From assembly GCF_002975275.1 (NCBI RefSeq), contig NZ_PCOQ01000003.1, positions 124,001-188,000 of the forward strand: a stretch of 64,000 nucleotides of DNA, given 5' to 3'. Position numbers and translations under genes: made by a program. Below, one piece after another: positions 24,947-32,389 of the stretch. This stretch comes from Achromobacter sp. MYb9. Its GTDB lineage: Bacteria; Pseudomonadota; Gammaproteobacteria; Burkholderiales; Burkholderiaceae_B. Position 1 is the stretch's first letter. The number at the start of each line of letters is the position of its first letter. Under the pieces are notes generated by a model that saw only the letters and a program-made list of their open reading frames with translations, made no database searches and was not told the origin of the DNA.

Positions 24947-25954
24947 ATGAAGACCCGCATTTTCTGCTTGGGCTTGATGGGCGTTCTATGCTCGGCCGCG
25001 ATGACGGCCCACGCGCAGGACATCCAGGAACGCACCATCCGCTTCGGCCACCTGAACAACACTGACCACCCCGTGAGCGCGGGCGTGAAGAAGTTTGCAG
25101 AGATCCTGTCCAGCAAAAGCGGGGGCAAACTGAAGGTGAAGGAATTCCCGGCATCGCAGCTGGGCAACGAGATGCAGCAGCAGTCCGGCCTGCAAGGCGG
25201 CGTGCAGGAAATGTCCGCGCCAGCGTCCACCTCGCTGGCCGGCATCGTCAAGGAATTCGGCCTGATCGATCTACCTTTTTCGGTCACCGACTTTGGTCAG
25301 GCGGACGCGCTGCTGGATGGGCCGCTGGGCCGCGCGCTGACCGCCAAGCTGCCCGAAAAAGGCCTGGTGGCGCTGGGTTTCTGGGACCTGGGCTTTCGCA
25401 ACGTGACGAACTCCAAGCACGCCATCACCAAGCCGGAAGACCTGGCGGGCCTGAAGATCCGCGTTATTCCCAATCCGGTGTTCCTGGACACGTTCAAGGC
25501 GTTCAAGGCCAACCCCGTGCCCATGCCGTTTGCGGAACTGTACGGCGCGCTGGAATCCAAAGCGGTGGACGGCCAGGAAAATCCGTACTCGGTGATTCTG
25601 TCCAACAAGTTCTACGAAGTGCAGAAGTACGTCAGCGCGACCAACCACGTCTATGCGGCCAACATCGTGCTGGTCAGCAAGAAGTTCTGGGACAAGTTGT
25701 CGCCCACCGAACAGCGCATGATGCAAGAGGCGGCCGACGAAGCGCGCGGTTACCAACGCAAGGTCAGCCGCGAAGCCGCGCAAAAGGCCGTGGCGGAATT
25801 GCAAGCCAAGGGCATCCAATACAACACGATCGAGCCGGGCCAAAAAGTGCGCATGCAGCAGGTCGTCAAGCCGGTCATCGAACACTTCACCGGCAGCTAC
25901 GACCCCGCCATCGTCAAGCTCTACAACGACGAACTCGCACGCATCCGCAAGTAA
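24947..25954 (+). CDS. TRAP transporter periplasmic solute-binding subunit (DctP type)
   Basis: Periplasmic receptor of a tripartite ATP-independent importer, 335 aa. Signal peptide MKTRIFCLGLMGVLCSAAMTAHAQ. Hallmarks are IRFGHLNNTDHPVSAGVKKFAE and the carboxylate-binding region LKIRVIPNPVFLDTFKAFKANPVPMPFAELYGALESKAVDGQENP. The start at 24947 follows AAGGAG; a longer frame from 24857 overlaps the operator and was rejected. It is first gene of the TRAP-aroQ-pcaHGB run. Given aroQ and pca genes downstream, the ligand is probably quinate, shikimate, dehydroshikimate or protocatechuate (inferred). Confidence 0.93.
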   Translation: MKTRIFCLGLMGVLCSAAMTAHAQDIQERTIRFGHLNNTDHPVSAGVKKFAEILSSKSGGKLKVKEFPASQLGNEMQQQSGLQGGVQEMSAPASTSLAGIVKEFGLIDLPFSVTDFGQADALLDGPLGRALTAKLPEKGLVALGFWDLGFRNVTNSKHAITKPEDLAGLKIRVIPNPVFLDTFKAFKANPVPMPFAELYGALESKAVDGQENPYSVILSNKFYEVQKYVSATNHVYAANIVLVSKKFWDKLSPTEQRMMQEAADEARGYQRKVSREAAQKAVAELQAKGIQYNTIEPGQKVRMQQVVKPVIEHFTGSYDPAIVKLYNDELARIRK

Positions 25955-25973
25955 ACGCACCGGCGTATCCATC

Positions 25974-26417
25974 ATGAAGATTCTTGTTCTGCACGGCCCG
26001 AACCTCAACCTGTTCGGCCGCCGCGAGCCGCATATCTATGGCACCACCACCCTGGCCGAAATCAATCAGCGCCTGGCCACCCTGGCGGCCGAACTGGGCG
26101 TGGAACTGGCCACGCTGCAATCGAACCACGAAGGCGCGCTGATCGATTTCTTGCACGAGAACATCGACGCGGCGCAGGGCGCGCTGGTCAACCCGGCCGG
26201 CCTGACGCAGCACGGCGTGCCGCTGCACGACGCCATCAAGGCCATGCCGTTCCCCACGCTGGAAGTGCATATGTCGAACATCGCCGCGCGCGAAACGTGG
26301 CGCGCGCATTCGATCATTTCGCCGGCGGTGCGCGGCACCGTGCAGGGGTTGGGGCCGCATTCGTACCTGACGGCGCTGCGTGGGTTGGTCGACATCCTGC
26401 AAGAAGCACGCGCATGA
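25974..26417 (+). CDS. aroQ: Type II 3-dehydroquinate dehydratase
   Basis: Interconverts 3-dehydroquinate and 3-dehydroshikimate; 147 aa, a flavodoxin-like dodecameric enzyme. Family signatures are plain: MKILVLHGPNLNLFGRREPHIYG with catalytic Tyr22, LQSNHEGALIDFLHE, NPAGLTQHGVPLHDAI, EVHMSNIAARE with the catalytic His, and SIISPAVRGTVQGLG. It lies between the TRAP receptor and membrane-subunit genes, so it serves a catabolic quinate/dehydroquinate route (like catabolic qutE/quiB functions) rather than aromatic amino acid synthesis; this role is inferred from context. It starts 19 nt after the receptor stop. Confidence 0.93.
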   Translation: MKILVLHGPNLNLFGRREPHIYGTTTLAEINQRLATLAAELGVELATLQSNHEGALIDFLHENIDAAQGALVNPAGLTQHGVPLHDAIKAMPFPTLEVHMSNIAARETWRAHSIISPAVRGTVQGLGPHSYLTALRGLVDILQEARA

Positions 26418-26457
26418 CACGGGGCACTCTTCTTTCCACGCCGAAGGAGGCTGCTCC

Positions 26458-27033
26458 ATGGCTTTCATAGATGGGTGCATCGCGGCGGCGTGCCGCGTGC
26501 TGGAAATGGCCATCGCGCTGCTGCTGGCGGCGATGGTGGTGCTGGTCTTCGGCAACGTCGTTGCTCGCTATGGCTTCAATTCCGGCATCACGTTGTCGGA
26601 AGAGCTATCGCGCTGGATGTTCATCTGGCTGACGTTCCTGGGCGCGGTCATCGCGTTGAAGGAACGCGGCCACCTGGGCATGGACATGGTGGTGGCCAAG
26701 CTGCCGACGGCGGGCAAGAAGATCTGCCTGGTCGTGGGCCAGATCATCATGCTGTACATCGTGGGCCTGATGTTCAAGGGCAGTTGGGAACAGGCCGTGA
26801 TCAATGCGGACGTCAGCGCGCCGGTCAGCGGCTTGCCGATGGCGATCGTGTATGTGGCGGGGCTGGTGTTCTCGGCCCTGGCCGGGCTGATCATCGCCGT
26901 GGATCTGTACCGCGTGCTGACCGGAAAGCTGCGCGACCAGGACCTGATCATGGTCCAGGAGTCTGAAGAAGCCGTGCAACTCAAGCAGATTCTGGACGAC
27001 GCCAACCACGGCGCACCGGGGAGAAGCGCATGA
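26458..27033 (+). CDS. TRAP transporter small membrane subunit (DctQ type)
   Basis: A 191-residue inner-membrane protein with four predicted spans. Family sequence: VLVFGNVVARYGFNSGITLSEELSRWMFIWLTFLGAVIALKERGHLGMDMVVAKLP. The start at 26458 has GAAGGAGG upstream; the in-frame codon at 26380 lies inside aroQ and was rejected. It overlaps the large subunit gene by 4 nt (ATGA). It forms the permease with the next gene product. Confidence 0.92.
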   Translation: MAFIDGCIAAACRVLEMAIALLLAAMVVLVFGNVVARYGFNSGITLSEELSRWMFIWLTFLGAVIALKERGHLGMDMVVAKLPTAGKKICLVVGQIIMLYIVGLMFKGSWEQAVINADVSAPVSGLPMAIVYVAGLVFSALAGLIIAVDLYRVLTGKLRDQDLIMVQESEEAVQLKQILDDANHGAPGRSA

Positions 27034-28310
27034 CTATCTTCGTATTCATCGGGTCGCTGCTGGGCGTGATGGCGCTGGGCGTGCCCATCGCTTTTGCACT
27101 GTTGGCCAGCGGCGTGGCGCTGATGTGGCACCTGGACATCTTCGATTCGCAGATCCTGGCGCAGAACGTCATCGGTGGCGCCGACAGTTTTCCGCTGCTG
27201 GCAGTGCCGTTCTTCATGCTGGCCGGCGAAATCATGAACGTGGGCGGTCTGTCCAAGCGCATCGTGGACCTGGCCCTGGCGCTGGTCGGGCACGTCAAGG
27301 GCGGGCTGGGCTACGTGACCATCATGGCCGGCTGCCTGTTGTCGGCGTTGTCCGGCTCCGCCGTGGCGGATGCGGCGGCGTTGACGGCGTTGCTGCTGCC
27401 GATGATGGTCTGTGCCGGCCACAAGAAATCAACGGCCGGCGGCTTGATCGCGGCCACGGGCGTGATCGGCCCGGTGATCCCGCCCAGCATCGGCCTGGTG
27501 ATTTTCGGCGTGGCGGCGAACGTGTCGATTTCGAAGCTGTTCATGGCCGCGATCGTGCCGGGGCTGCTGATCGGCGGGGCCTTGTGGCTGACCTGGGCCT
27601 GGCTGGTTCGCCGTGAAAAAGTGGTGCCGCCACCGCGCAAATCCGCCAAGGAAATCGGCACGGCGGCGCGCAAGGCGCTGTGGGCGCTGATGCTGCCGGT
27701 CATCATCCTGGTGGGCTTGCGAATGGGCGTCTTCACGCCAACCGAGGCCGCGGTGGTCGCGGCCACCTACGCGCTGCTGGTATCGACGCTGGTCTACCGC
27801 GAACTGAAGCTGAATCAGTTGTATGCGGTGTTCGTGTCGGCCGCCAAGACCAGCGCGATCGTGATGTTCCTGATTGCCGCCGCCATGGTCAGCGCCTGGC
27901 TGATTACCGTGGCCGACCTGCCCGCCAAAGTCGTGGACATGCTTCAGCCATTCATCGGCAACAAGATCCTGTTGATGGCGGCGATCATGGTGTTGGTGAT
28001 GGTGGTGGGCACCGCCATGGACATGACGCCCACCATCCTGATCCTGACGCCCGTGCTGATGCCGGTGGTGCGCGCGGCCGGCATCGACCCGGTGTATTTC
28101 GGCGTGCTGTTCATCATCAACAACTCGATCGGCCTGGTGACGCCGCCCGTGGGCACCGTGCTCAATGTGGTGGCGGGCGTGGGCAAGATGAAGATGGACG
28201 ACGTCACCCGAGGGGTCATGCCGTTCATGGCCGCGGAATTCGCAGTCATGTTCCTGATGGTCGTCTTCCCGGCGCTGGTCATCGTGCCCGCGCGCTGGTT
28301 CGGCGGTTGA
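27030..28310 (+). CDS. TRAP transporter large membrane subunit (DctM type)
   Basis: Sodium-coupled permease of 426 aa with about 12 spans. Typical family sequences are GVPIAFALLASGVALM, FPLLAVPFFMLAGEIMNVGGLSKRIVDLA, LSGSAVADAAALTALLLPMM and the late VTPPVGTVLNVVAGVGKM. It starts inside the stop of the small subunit gene and is followed 79 nt later by pcaH, which ties the importer to protocatechuate catabolism. Confidence 0.93.
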   Translation: MTIFVFIGSLLGVMALGVPIAFALLASGVALMWHLDIFDSQILAQNVIGGADSFPLLAVPFFMLAGEIMNVGGLSKRIVDLALALVGHVKGGLGYVTIMAGCLLSALSGSAVADAAALTALLLPMMVCAGHKKSTAGGLIAATGVIGPVIPPSIGLVIFGVAANVSISKLFMAAIVPGLLIGGALWLTWAWLVRREKVVPPPRKSAKEIGTAARKALWALMLPVIILVGLRMGVFTPTEAAVVAATYALLVSTLVYRELKLNQLYAVFVSAAKTSAIVMFLIAAAMVSAWLITVADLPAKVVDMLQPFIGNKILLMAAIMVLVMVVGTAMDMTPTILILTPVLMPVVRAAGIDPVYFGVLFIINNSIGLVTPPVGTVLNVVAGVGKMKMDDVTRGVMPFMAAEFAVMFLMVVFPALVIVPARWFGG

Positions 28311-28389
28311 TACGCACGCCTCGTTCGCGCCTCGTTCCTATTGCTGAACGGGGCAGGCGCGAACCGCTATTCAAAGGAGAATTCCAGCA

Positions 28390-29091
28390 ATGTCCAAGCT
28401 TGCCCAATACCGGCGTCCGTTCTGGGACACGCAGCCCGCTTACCGCTTCGACGCGTATGGTTCCACGCTGCTACGTTCGCCAAACGAGCCGCTGATCGCG
28501 GTGCCGCAGACCCTGTCGGAAATCACTGGCCCGGCGTTCGGGGCCGCCTTCGTCAAGCAGGGCGACAACGACCTGACGCGCATCGCCAGCGCCGAGGCCA
28601 TCGGCGAACGCATCATCGTGTCGGGCCGCGTGCTGGACGAGAACGGCCGCCCCGTGCCCGACGCGCTGATCGAAATATGGCAGGCCAATGCCGCCGGCCG
28701 CTACCTGCACAAGCGCGATCAGCACGATGCGCCGCTGGACCCGAACTTCAGCGGCGAGGGCCGGACGGTGACGGACGCACATGGCCGTTATCAGTTCAAG
28801 ACGATCAAGCCCGGCGCCTACCCGTGGGGCAATCATTACAACGGCTGGCGGCCGCAGCATATCCACTTTTCGTTGTTTGGCCGCGCCTATGCCACGCGGT
28901 TGGTCACGCAGATGTACTTTCCGGGCGATCCGCTGCTGGAATTCGACCCCATCTTCCAGTGCGTGCCGGACGCCAAGGCGCGCGCGCGCCTGGTCGCCAC
29001 GCTTGACTGGGAAACCACCGTGCCCGAATACGCGCTGGGCTATCGCTTCGATATCGTGCTGCGCGGCCGCAACGCTACCCCGATGGAGTAA
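28390..29091 (+). CDS. pcaH: Protocatechuate 3,4-dioxygenase beta subunit
   Basis: Iron-binding subunit of the intradiol dioxygenase that opens protocatechuate to 3-carboxy-cis,cis-muconate. 233 aa, normal length. All four Fe(III) ligands are visible: Tyr105 (GRYLHK), Tyr144 (GAYPWGN), His157 and His159 (RPQHIHF). Their spacing equals Tyr408/Tyr447/His460/His462 of the Pseudomonas enzyme. AAAGGAGA precedes the start. The gene is followed after 3 nt by pcaG. Confidence 0.96.
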   Translation: MSKLAQYRRPFWDTQPAYRFDAYGSTLLRSPNEPLIAVPQTLSEITGPAFGAAFVKQGDNDLTRIASAEAIGERIIVSGRVLDENGRPVPDALIEIWQANAAGRYLHKRDQHDAPLDPNFSGEGRTVTDAHGRYQFKTIKPGAYPWGNHYNGWRPQHIHFSLFGRAYATRLVTQMYFPGDPLLEFDPIFQCVPDAKARARLVATLDWETTVPEYALGYRFDIVLRGRNATPME

Positions 29092-29094
29092 CGC

Positions 29095-29673
29095 ATGCTC
29101 TACCCCACTACCTCGCAAACCGTCGGCCCCTACCTGCACATCGGCCTGTCGGGCCTGAACTGTGCGGACTTGACCGCGGGCCAGCCCGACCTGGCCGTGG
29201 CCTCGGTCGTGATCGAAGGGCGCGTCATTGATGGCCAGGGCAATCCGGTGCCCGACGGCATGATCGAAATCTGGCAAGCCGACGCCCGCGGCGTTTACCG
29301 CCATCCGGACGACCCGCGCCATGGCGAGCCCACCACGAGTACGCCGGGCTTTACGGGGTTTGGACGCGTGCCGACGGAAGCGGACGGTTCGTTCCGCTTC
29401 ACCACGATCAAGCCCGGCAACGTGCCCGCGCCGGACGGGACGCTGCAAGCGCCCCATCTGGTGGTCTCGCTATTCATGCGCGGCCTGCTTAAACACCTAT
29501 CGACGCGCCTGTACTTTCCGGATGAAGCCCAGGCCAACGAACAGGATTGGGTACTGCGCCAGACCCCGGCCGCCCGCAGGGGAACGCTGGTCGCGCAGGC
29601 GTCGGACGACGGCGTACTGCGCTGGAATGTCGTCTTGCAGGGCGCGGGCGAAACCGTGTTCTTCGATGTTTGA
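29095..29673 (+). CDS. pcaG: Protocatechuate 3,4-dioxygenase alpha subunit
   Basis: Non-catalytic partner that pairs with PcaH; 192 aa. The characteristic start MLYPTTSQTVGPYLHIGLSGL is followed by the intradiol beta-sandwich (VIDGQGNPVPDGMIEIWQADARGVY, TTIKPGNVPAPDGTLQAPHLVVSLFMRGLLKHLSTRLYFPDE). The His-x-His iron pair is replaced, as expected for the alpha subunit. It lies between pcaH and pcaB in one operon. Confidence 0.96.
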   Translation: MLYPTTSQTVGPYLHIGLSGLNCADLTAGQPDLAVASVVIEGRVIDGQGNPVPDGMIEIWQADARGVYRHPDDPRHGEPTTSTPGFTGFGRVPTEADGSFRFTTIKPGNVPAPDGTLQAPHLVVSLFMRGLLKHLSTRLYFPDEAQANEQDWVLRQTPAARRGTLVAQASDDGVLRWNVVLQGAGETVFFDV

Positions 29674-29697
29674 TCGCCACGGCAACGGACGCGCCAC

Positions 29698-31080
29698 ATG
29701 ACCATTCTTTCCGGCCTGACCGAACAGATCTATTCCGACCGCGACATCATGGGTTTGTTTTCCGGGCCCGGCACCATCAGGCGGATGTTGGCGGTGGAAG
29801 CGGCGCTGGCCCGCGCCCAGGCGCACTGTGGCGTTATTCCCAACGGCGCGGCCCGCAGCATCCATGACGTCTGCCATGCCGAGGACATTGATGCCATCCT
29901 GGATCTGGAGGCGATCGCCACGGCCTCAATGCTGGCCGGCAACATTGCCATTCCCTTTGTCAAGCAACTGACCGCCGCCGTGCGCCGGGTTGATCCCGAG
30001 GCGGCACGTTTCGTGCATTGGGGCGCCACCAGCCAGGACGTGCTGGACACCGCGCTGGTCTTGCAGCTGCAACAGGTCGCCGCGCAGCTGGACCAAGACC
30101 TGGACGCGGCGCAACGCGCATGTGCGCGACTGACAGCGGCGCATCGCGACACGATCATGGTCGGGCGCACGTGGTTGCAGCACGCGCTGCCCACTACGTT
30201 TGGCGTCAAGACGGCTGGTTGGCTGGAAGCCTTGGCGCGCGCGCAGCGACGCCTGCGGCACGACGCCGAACAAGCCGCTCTGCTGCAATTCGGCGGCGCC
30301 GCCGGCACGTTGGCCAGCCTGGGCGACGCCGCACCCGCCATCGCCGGCGCCTTGGCCAAAGAGTTGGGCCTGGCGCTGCCCAATATGCCCTGGCATGCGC
30401 ATCGCGACCGGTTGGCCGATATGGCCGCGACGTTGGGCGTATTGACGGGCACGCTGGGCAAGATCGCCCGCGATGTGTCGTTGATGGCGCAGACCGAAAT
30501 TGCCGAACTTGCCGAACCCGGCGGCCCGGGACGGGGCGGCTCCAGCACCATGCCGCACAAGCGCAATCCCGTCAGCAGCGCCGCCATCCTGGCCGCCGCC
30601 ACCCGCGTGCCGCCACTGGTGTCCACCATGCTTTCGGCCATGGTGCAAGAACACGAACGCGCGTTGGGCGGCTGGCAGGCGGAATGGGACGTCCTGCCAC
30701 AAATCTGCGCGCTGACCGGTGGCGCGCTACGCCACATGGCAGGCATGCTGGACGGGCTTGAAGTCCACTCCGCCAACATGGCGCGCAATGTAGACGCAAC
30801 AAACGGATTGATCCTTGCCGAGGCTTATGCGCTTGCGCTGGGCGCCCGAATCGGCCGCATGGAGGCCCACGAACTGATCGAACAGGCATCGCAGGACGCC
30901 GTGCGCCGAAACTGTTCGCTAAAAGCAAGCGTACGCGAGGCATTAGCCAAGCATGAAGCGACACGCGAGTTGCTGGGCGACCACGACCTTGACCGCCTGG
31001 GCGATCCCGCCAACTACTTGGGTGAAGCGCAATCTATTTGCGACCGCGTGCTCGCGAGCTGGGCGGGATCCTCTTCCTGA
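29698..31080 (+). CDS. pcaB: 3-carboxy-cis,cis-muconate cycloisomerase
   Basis: Forms 4-carboxymuconolactone, the substrate of PcaC. 460 aa, fumarase/aspartase superfamily. The superfamily signature is GGSSTMPHKRNPVSS; the first conserved region is FVHWGATSQDVLDTALVLQL and an active-site His region is TIMVGRTWLQHALPTTFG. It follows pcaG by 24 nt. PcaC is encoded across the shared regulatory region, and PcaD, PcaIJ and PcaF are not in the window. Confidence 0.95.
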   Translation: MTILSGLTEQIYSDRDIMGLFSGPGTIRRMLAVEAALARAQAHCGVIPNGAARSIHDVCHAEDIDAILDLEAIATASMLAGNIAIPFVKQLTAAVRRVDPEAARFVHWGATSQDVLDTALVLQLQQVAAQLDQDLDAAQRACARLTAAHRDTIMVGRTWLQHALPTTFGVKTAGWLEALARAQRRLRHDAEQAALLQFGGAAGTLASLGDAAPAIAGALAKELGLALPNMPWHAHRDRLADMAATLGVLTGTLGKIARDVSLMAQTEIAELAEPGGPGRGGSSTMPHKRNPVSSAAILAAATRVPPLVSTMLSAMVQEHERALGGWQAEWDVLPQICALTGGALRHMAGMLDGLEVHSANMARNVDATNGLILAEAYALALGARIGRMEAHELIEQASQDAVRRNCSLKASVREALAKHEATRELLGDHDLDRLGDPANYLGEAQSICDRVLASWAGSSS

Positions 31081-31187
31081 GCACCGCATCGCTTTTGTTC
31101 AGGTCCATCCCGGTCTGATGTATCTTTAATCCGCAGATTTATTCGCAAAGGTCGGGCTGGATTTGGGAATTTCGGGAGAACGACACC

Positions 31188-31745
31188 ATGGGAATCCTGA
31201 CTTTCAGTATGAACGTCACCCTTGACGGCTGTGTAGACCATCAGGAAGGGATTGCCGACGACGACACGCACGCCTTCTTCACCCGGCTCATGGACGAGTG
31301 CGGGGCGGTGTTGTGGGGGCGGGTCACCTACGAGATGATGGAGGCCTATTGGCCGGCCGTCGCCCGCGGCGACGTCGAGGCATCAGCGGCGATGCGCGAG
31401 TGGGCCGTCAAGCTGGACGCCAAGCCGAAATACGTGGTGTCCTCGACGCGAAAGGACTACCCGTGGATCAACACCCACCCCATCGCAGACGACCTGCGCA
31501 CTGGCGTACAGAAGCTCAAGGACGCGAACCCGAGGGGTGTACTGGTCGGTAGCGGCAAGCTCGCGGCCGAGCTGGACCGGCTGAATCTGGTCGATGAATA
31601 CCAATTCCTTATTCACCCTAGGATCGCCGGGCACGGCCCGACGCTGTTCGAGGGCGGGCTGCCCAGTACGCGACTGCTCGATTTGATCTCTGCCAAGCCG
31701 CTCCGTGGCGGTGTGGTCGCCATGCACTACCGGCGTGCGCGCTGA
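31188..31745 (+). CDS. Dihydrofolate reductase-like (RibD C-terminal domain) protein
   Basis: A 185-residue NAD(P)H-binding reductase fold. Family markers are the start MGILTFSMNVTLDGCVDH, LWGRVTYEMMEAYWP, PKYVVSSTRKDY, GVLVGSGKLAAELDRLNLVDEYQFLIHPRIAGHGPTLFE. Members of this group are common in bacteria and their substrates are mostly unknown; they are not true folate enzymes. It stands alone between pcaB and the molybdenum hydroxylase operon, with about 105-120 nt of non-coding DNA on each side. Confidence 0.87.
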   Translation: MGILTFSMNVTLDGCVDHQEGIADDDTHAFFTRLMDECGAVLWGRVTYEMMEAYWPAVARGDVEASAAMREWAVKLDAKPKYVVSSTRKDYPWINTHPIADDLRTGVQKLKDANPRGVLVGSGKLAAELDRLNLVDEYQFLIHPRIAGHGPTLFEGGLPSTRLLDLISAKPLRGGVVAMHYRRAR

Positions 31746-31798
31746 CGCCAAGGCGAGTCAATTTGCGCACGACTACCCCGTGAACGCTTAAAGTGCCT

Positions 31799-31813
31799 AT
31801 TAGCCCGGCTAAT
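31799..31813. promoter_or_regulatory. LysR box ATTAG-N5-CTAAT upstream of the iorAB-like operon
   Basis: A perfect 15-bp palindrome with T-N11-A spacing, about 100 bp before the [2Fe-2S] subunit gene. The identical arms occur at 35955-35969 beside the LysR gene at 35995. A second near-palindrome, TGGCGGAA-TT-TTCCACCA, lies at 31820-31837 and might be the core-promoter-proximal site for another factor. Confidence 0.6.
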
Positions 31814-31915
31814 TGTCTGTGGCGGAATTTTCCACCAGAATGACTTACTTTCGAGCCAATCCCCTCGTTGGGGGCATCGCACAATGTTCTTGGCTCTGAC
31901 CCAAGGAGTTCGTCC

Positions 31916-32389
31916 ATGATGCGTCTTCAAGTCAACGGCCAGACCAAAGAGATCAGCGCGCCTGATGAGATGCCCCTGCTGTGGGCCCTGCGCGACGAGC
32001 TTGGCATGACCGGCACCAAATTCGGCTGTGGCATGGCCTTGTGCGGGGCCTGTACGGTCCACATGGACGGCTCGCCGATCCGTTCGTGCGTCACGCCGGT
32101 CTCGGCTACCGTCGGCCATGCGATCGCGACGATCGAAGGCATGGAGGCGGACCGCTTGGGCAAGGTCGTGCAACAGGCCTGGGTCGAGAACAACGTTGCG
32201 CAGTGCGGCTACTGCCAGGCCGGCCAGATCATGACGGCGGTTAGCCTGCTCAAGACAACCCCCAAGCCCACCGAACAGCAGATCGACGATGCCATGAGCG
32301 GCAACATCTGCCGCTGCGGCACGTACCCGCGCATCCGCGCCGCCATCCAGCAGGCTGCCCTTCGCCTGGCACAGGGAGACAAGCAATGA
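31916..32389 (+). CDS. [2Fe-2S] subunit of a molybdenum hydroxylase (IorA-like)
   Basis: A 157-residue electron-transfer subunit with two clusters. The plant-type ferredoxin cluster is bound by Cys38, Cys43, Cys46 and Cys58 (GCGMALCGACTVHMDG...C); the second by Cys97, Cys100, Cys132 and Cys134 (CGYCQAGQIM, NICRCGTY). AAGGAG lies 7 nt before the ATG at 31916; an earlier in-frame codon (31868) is less likely. It overlaps the large subunit gene by 4 nt. It belongs to isoquinoline 1-oxidoreductase/aldehyde oxidoreductase-type enzymes. Confidence 0.93.
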   Translation: MMRLQVNGQTKEISAPDEMPLLWALRDELGMTGTKFGCGMALCGACTVHMDGSPIRSCVTPVSATVGHAIATIEGMEADRLGKVVQQAWVENNVAQCGYCQAGQIMTAVSLLKTTPKPTEQQIDDAMSGNICRCGTYPRIRAAIQQAALRLAQGDKQ

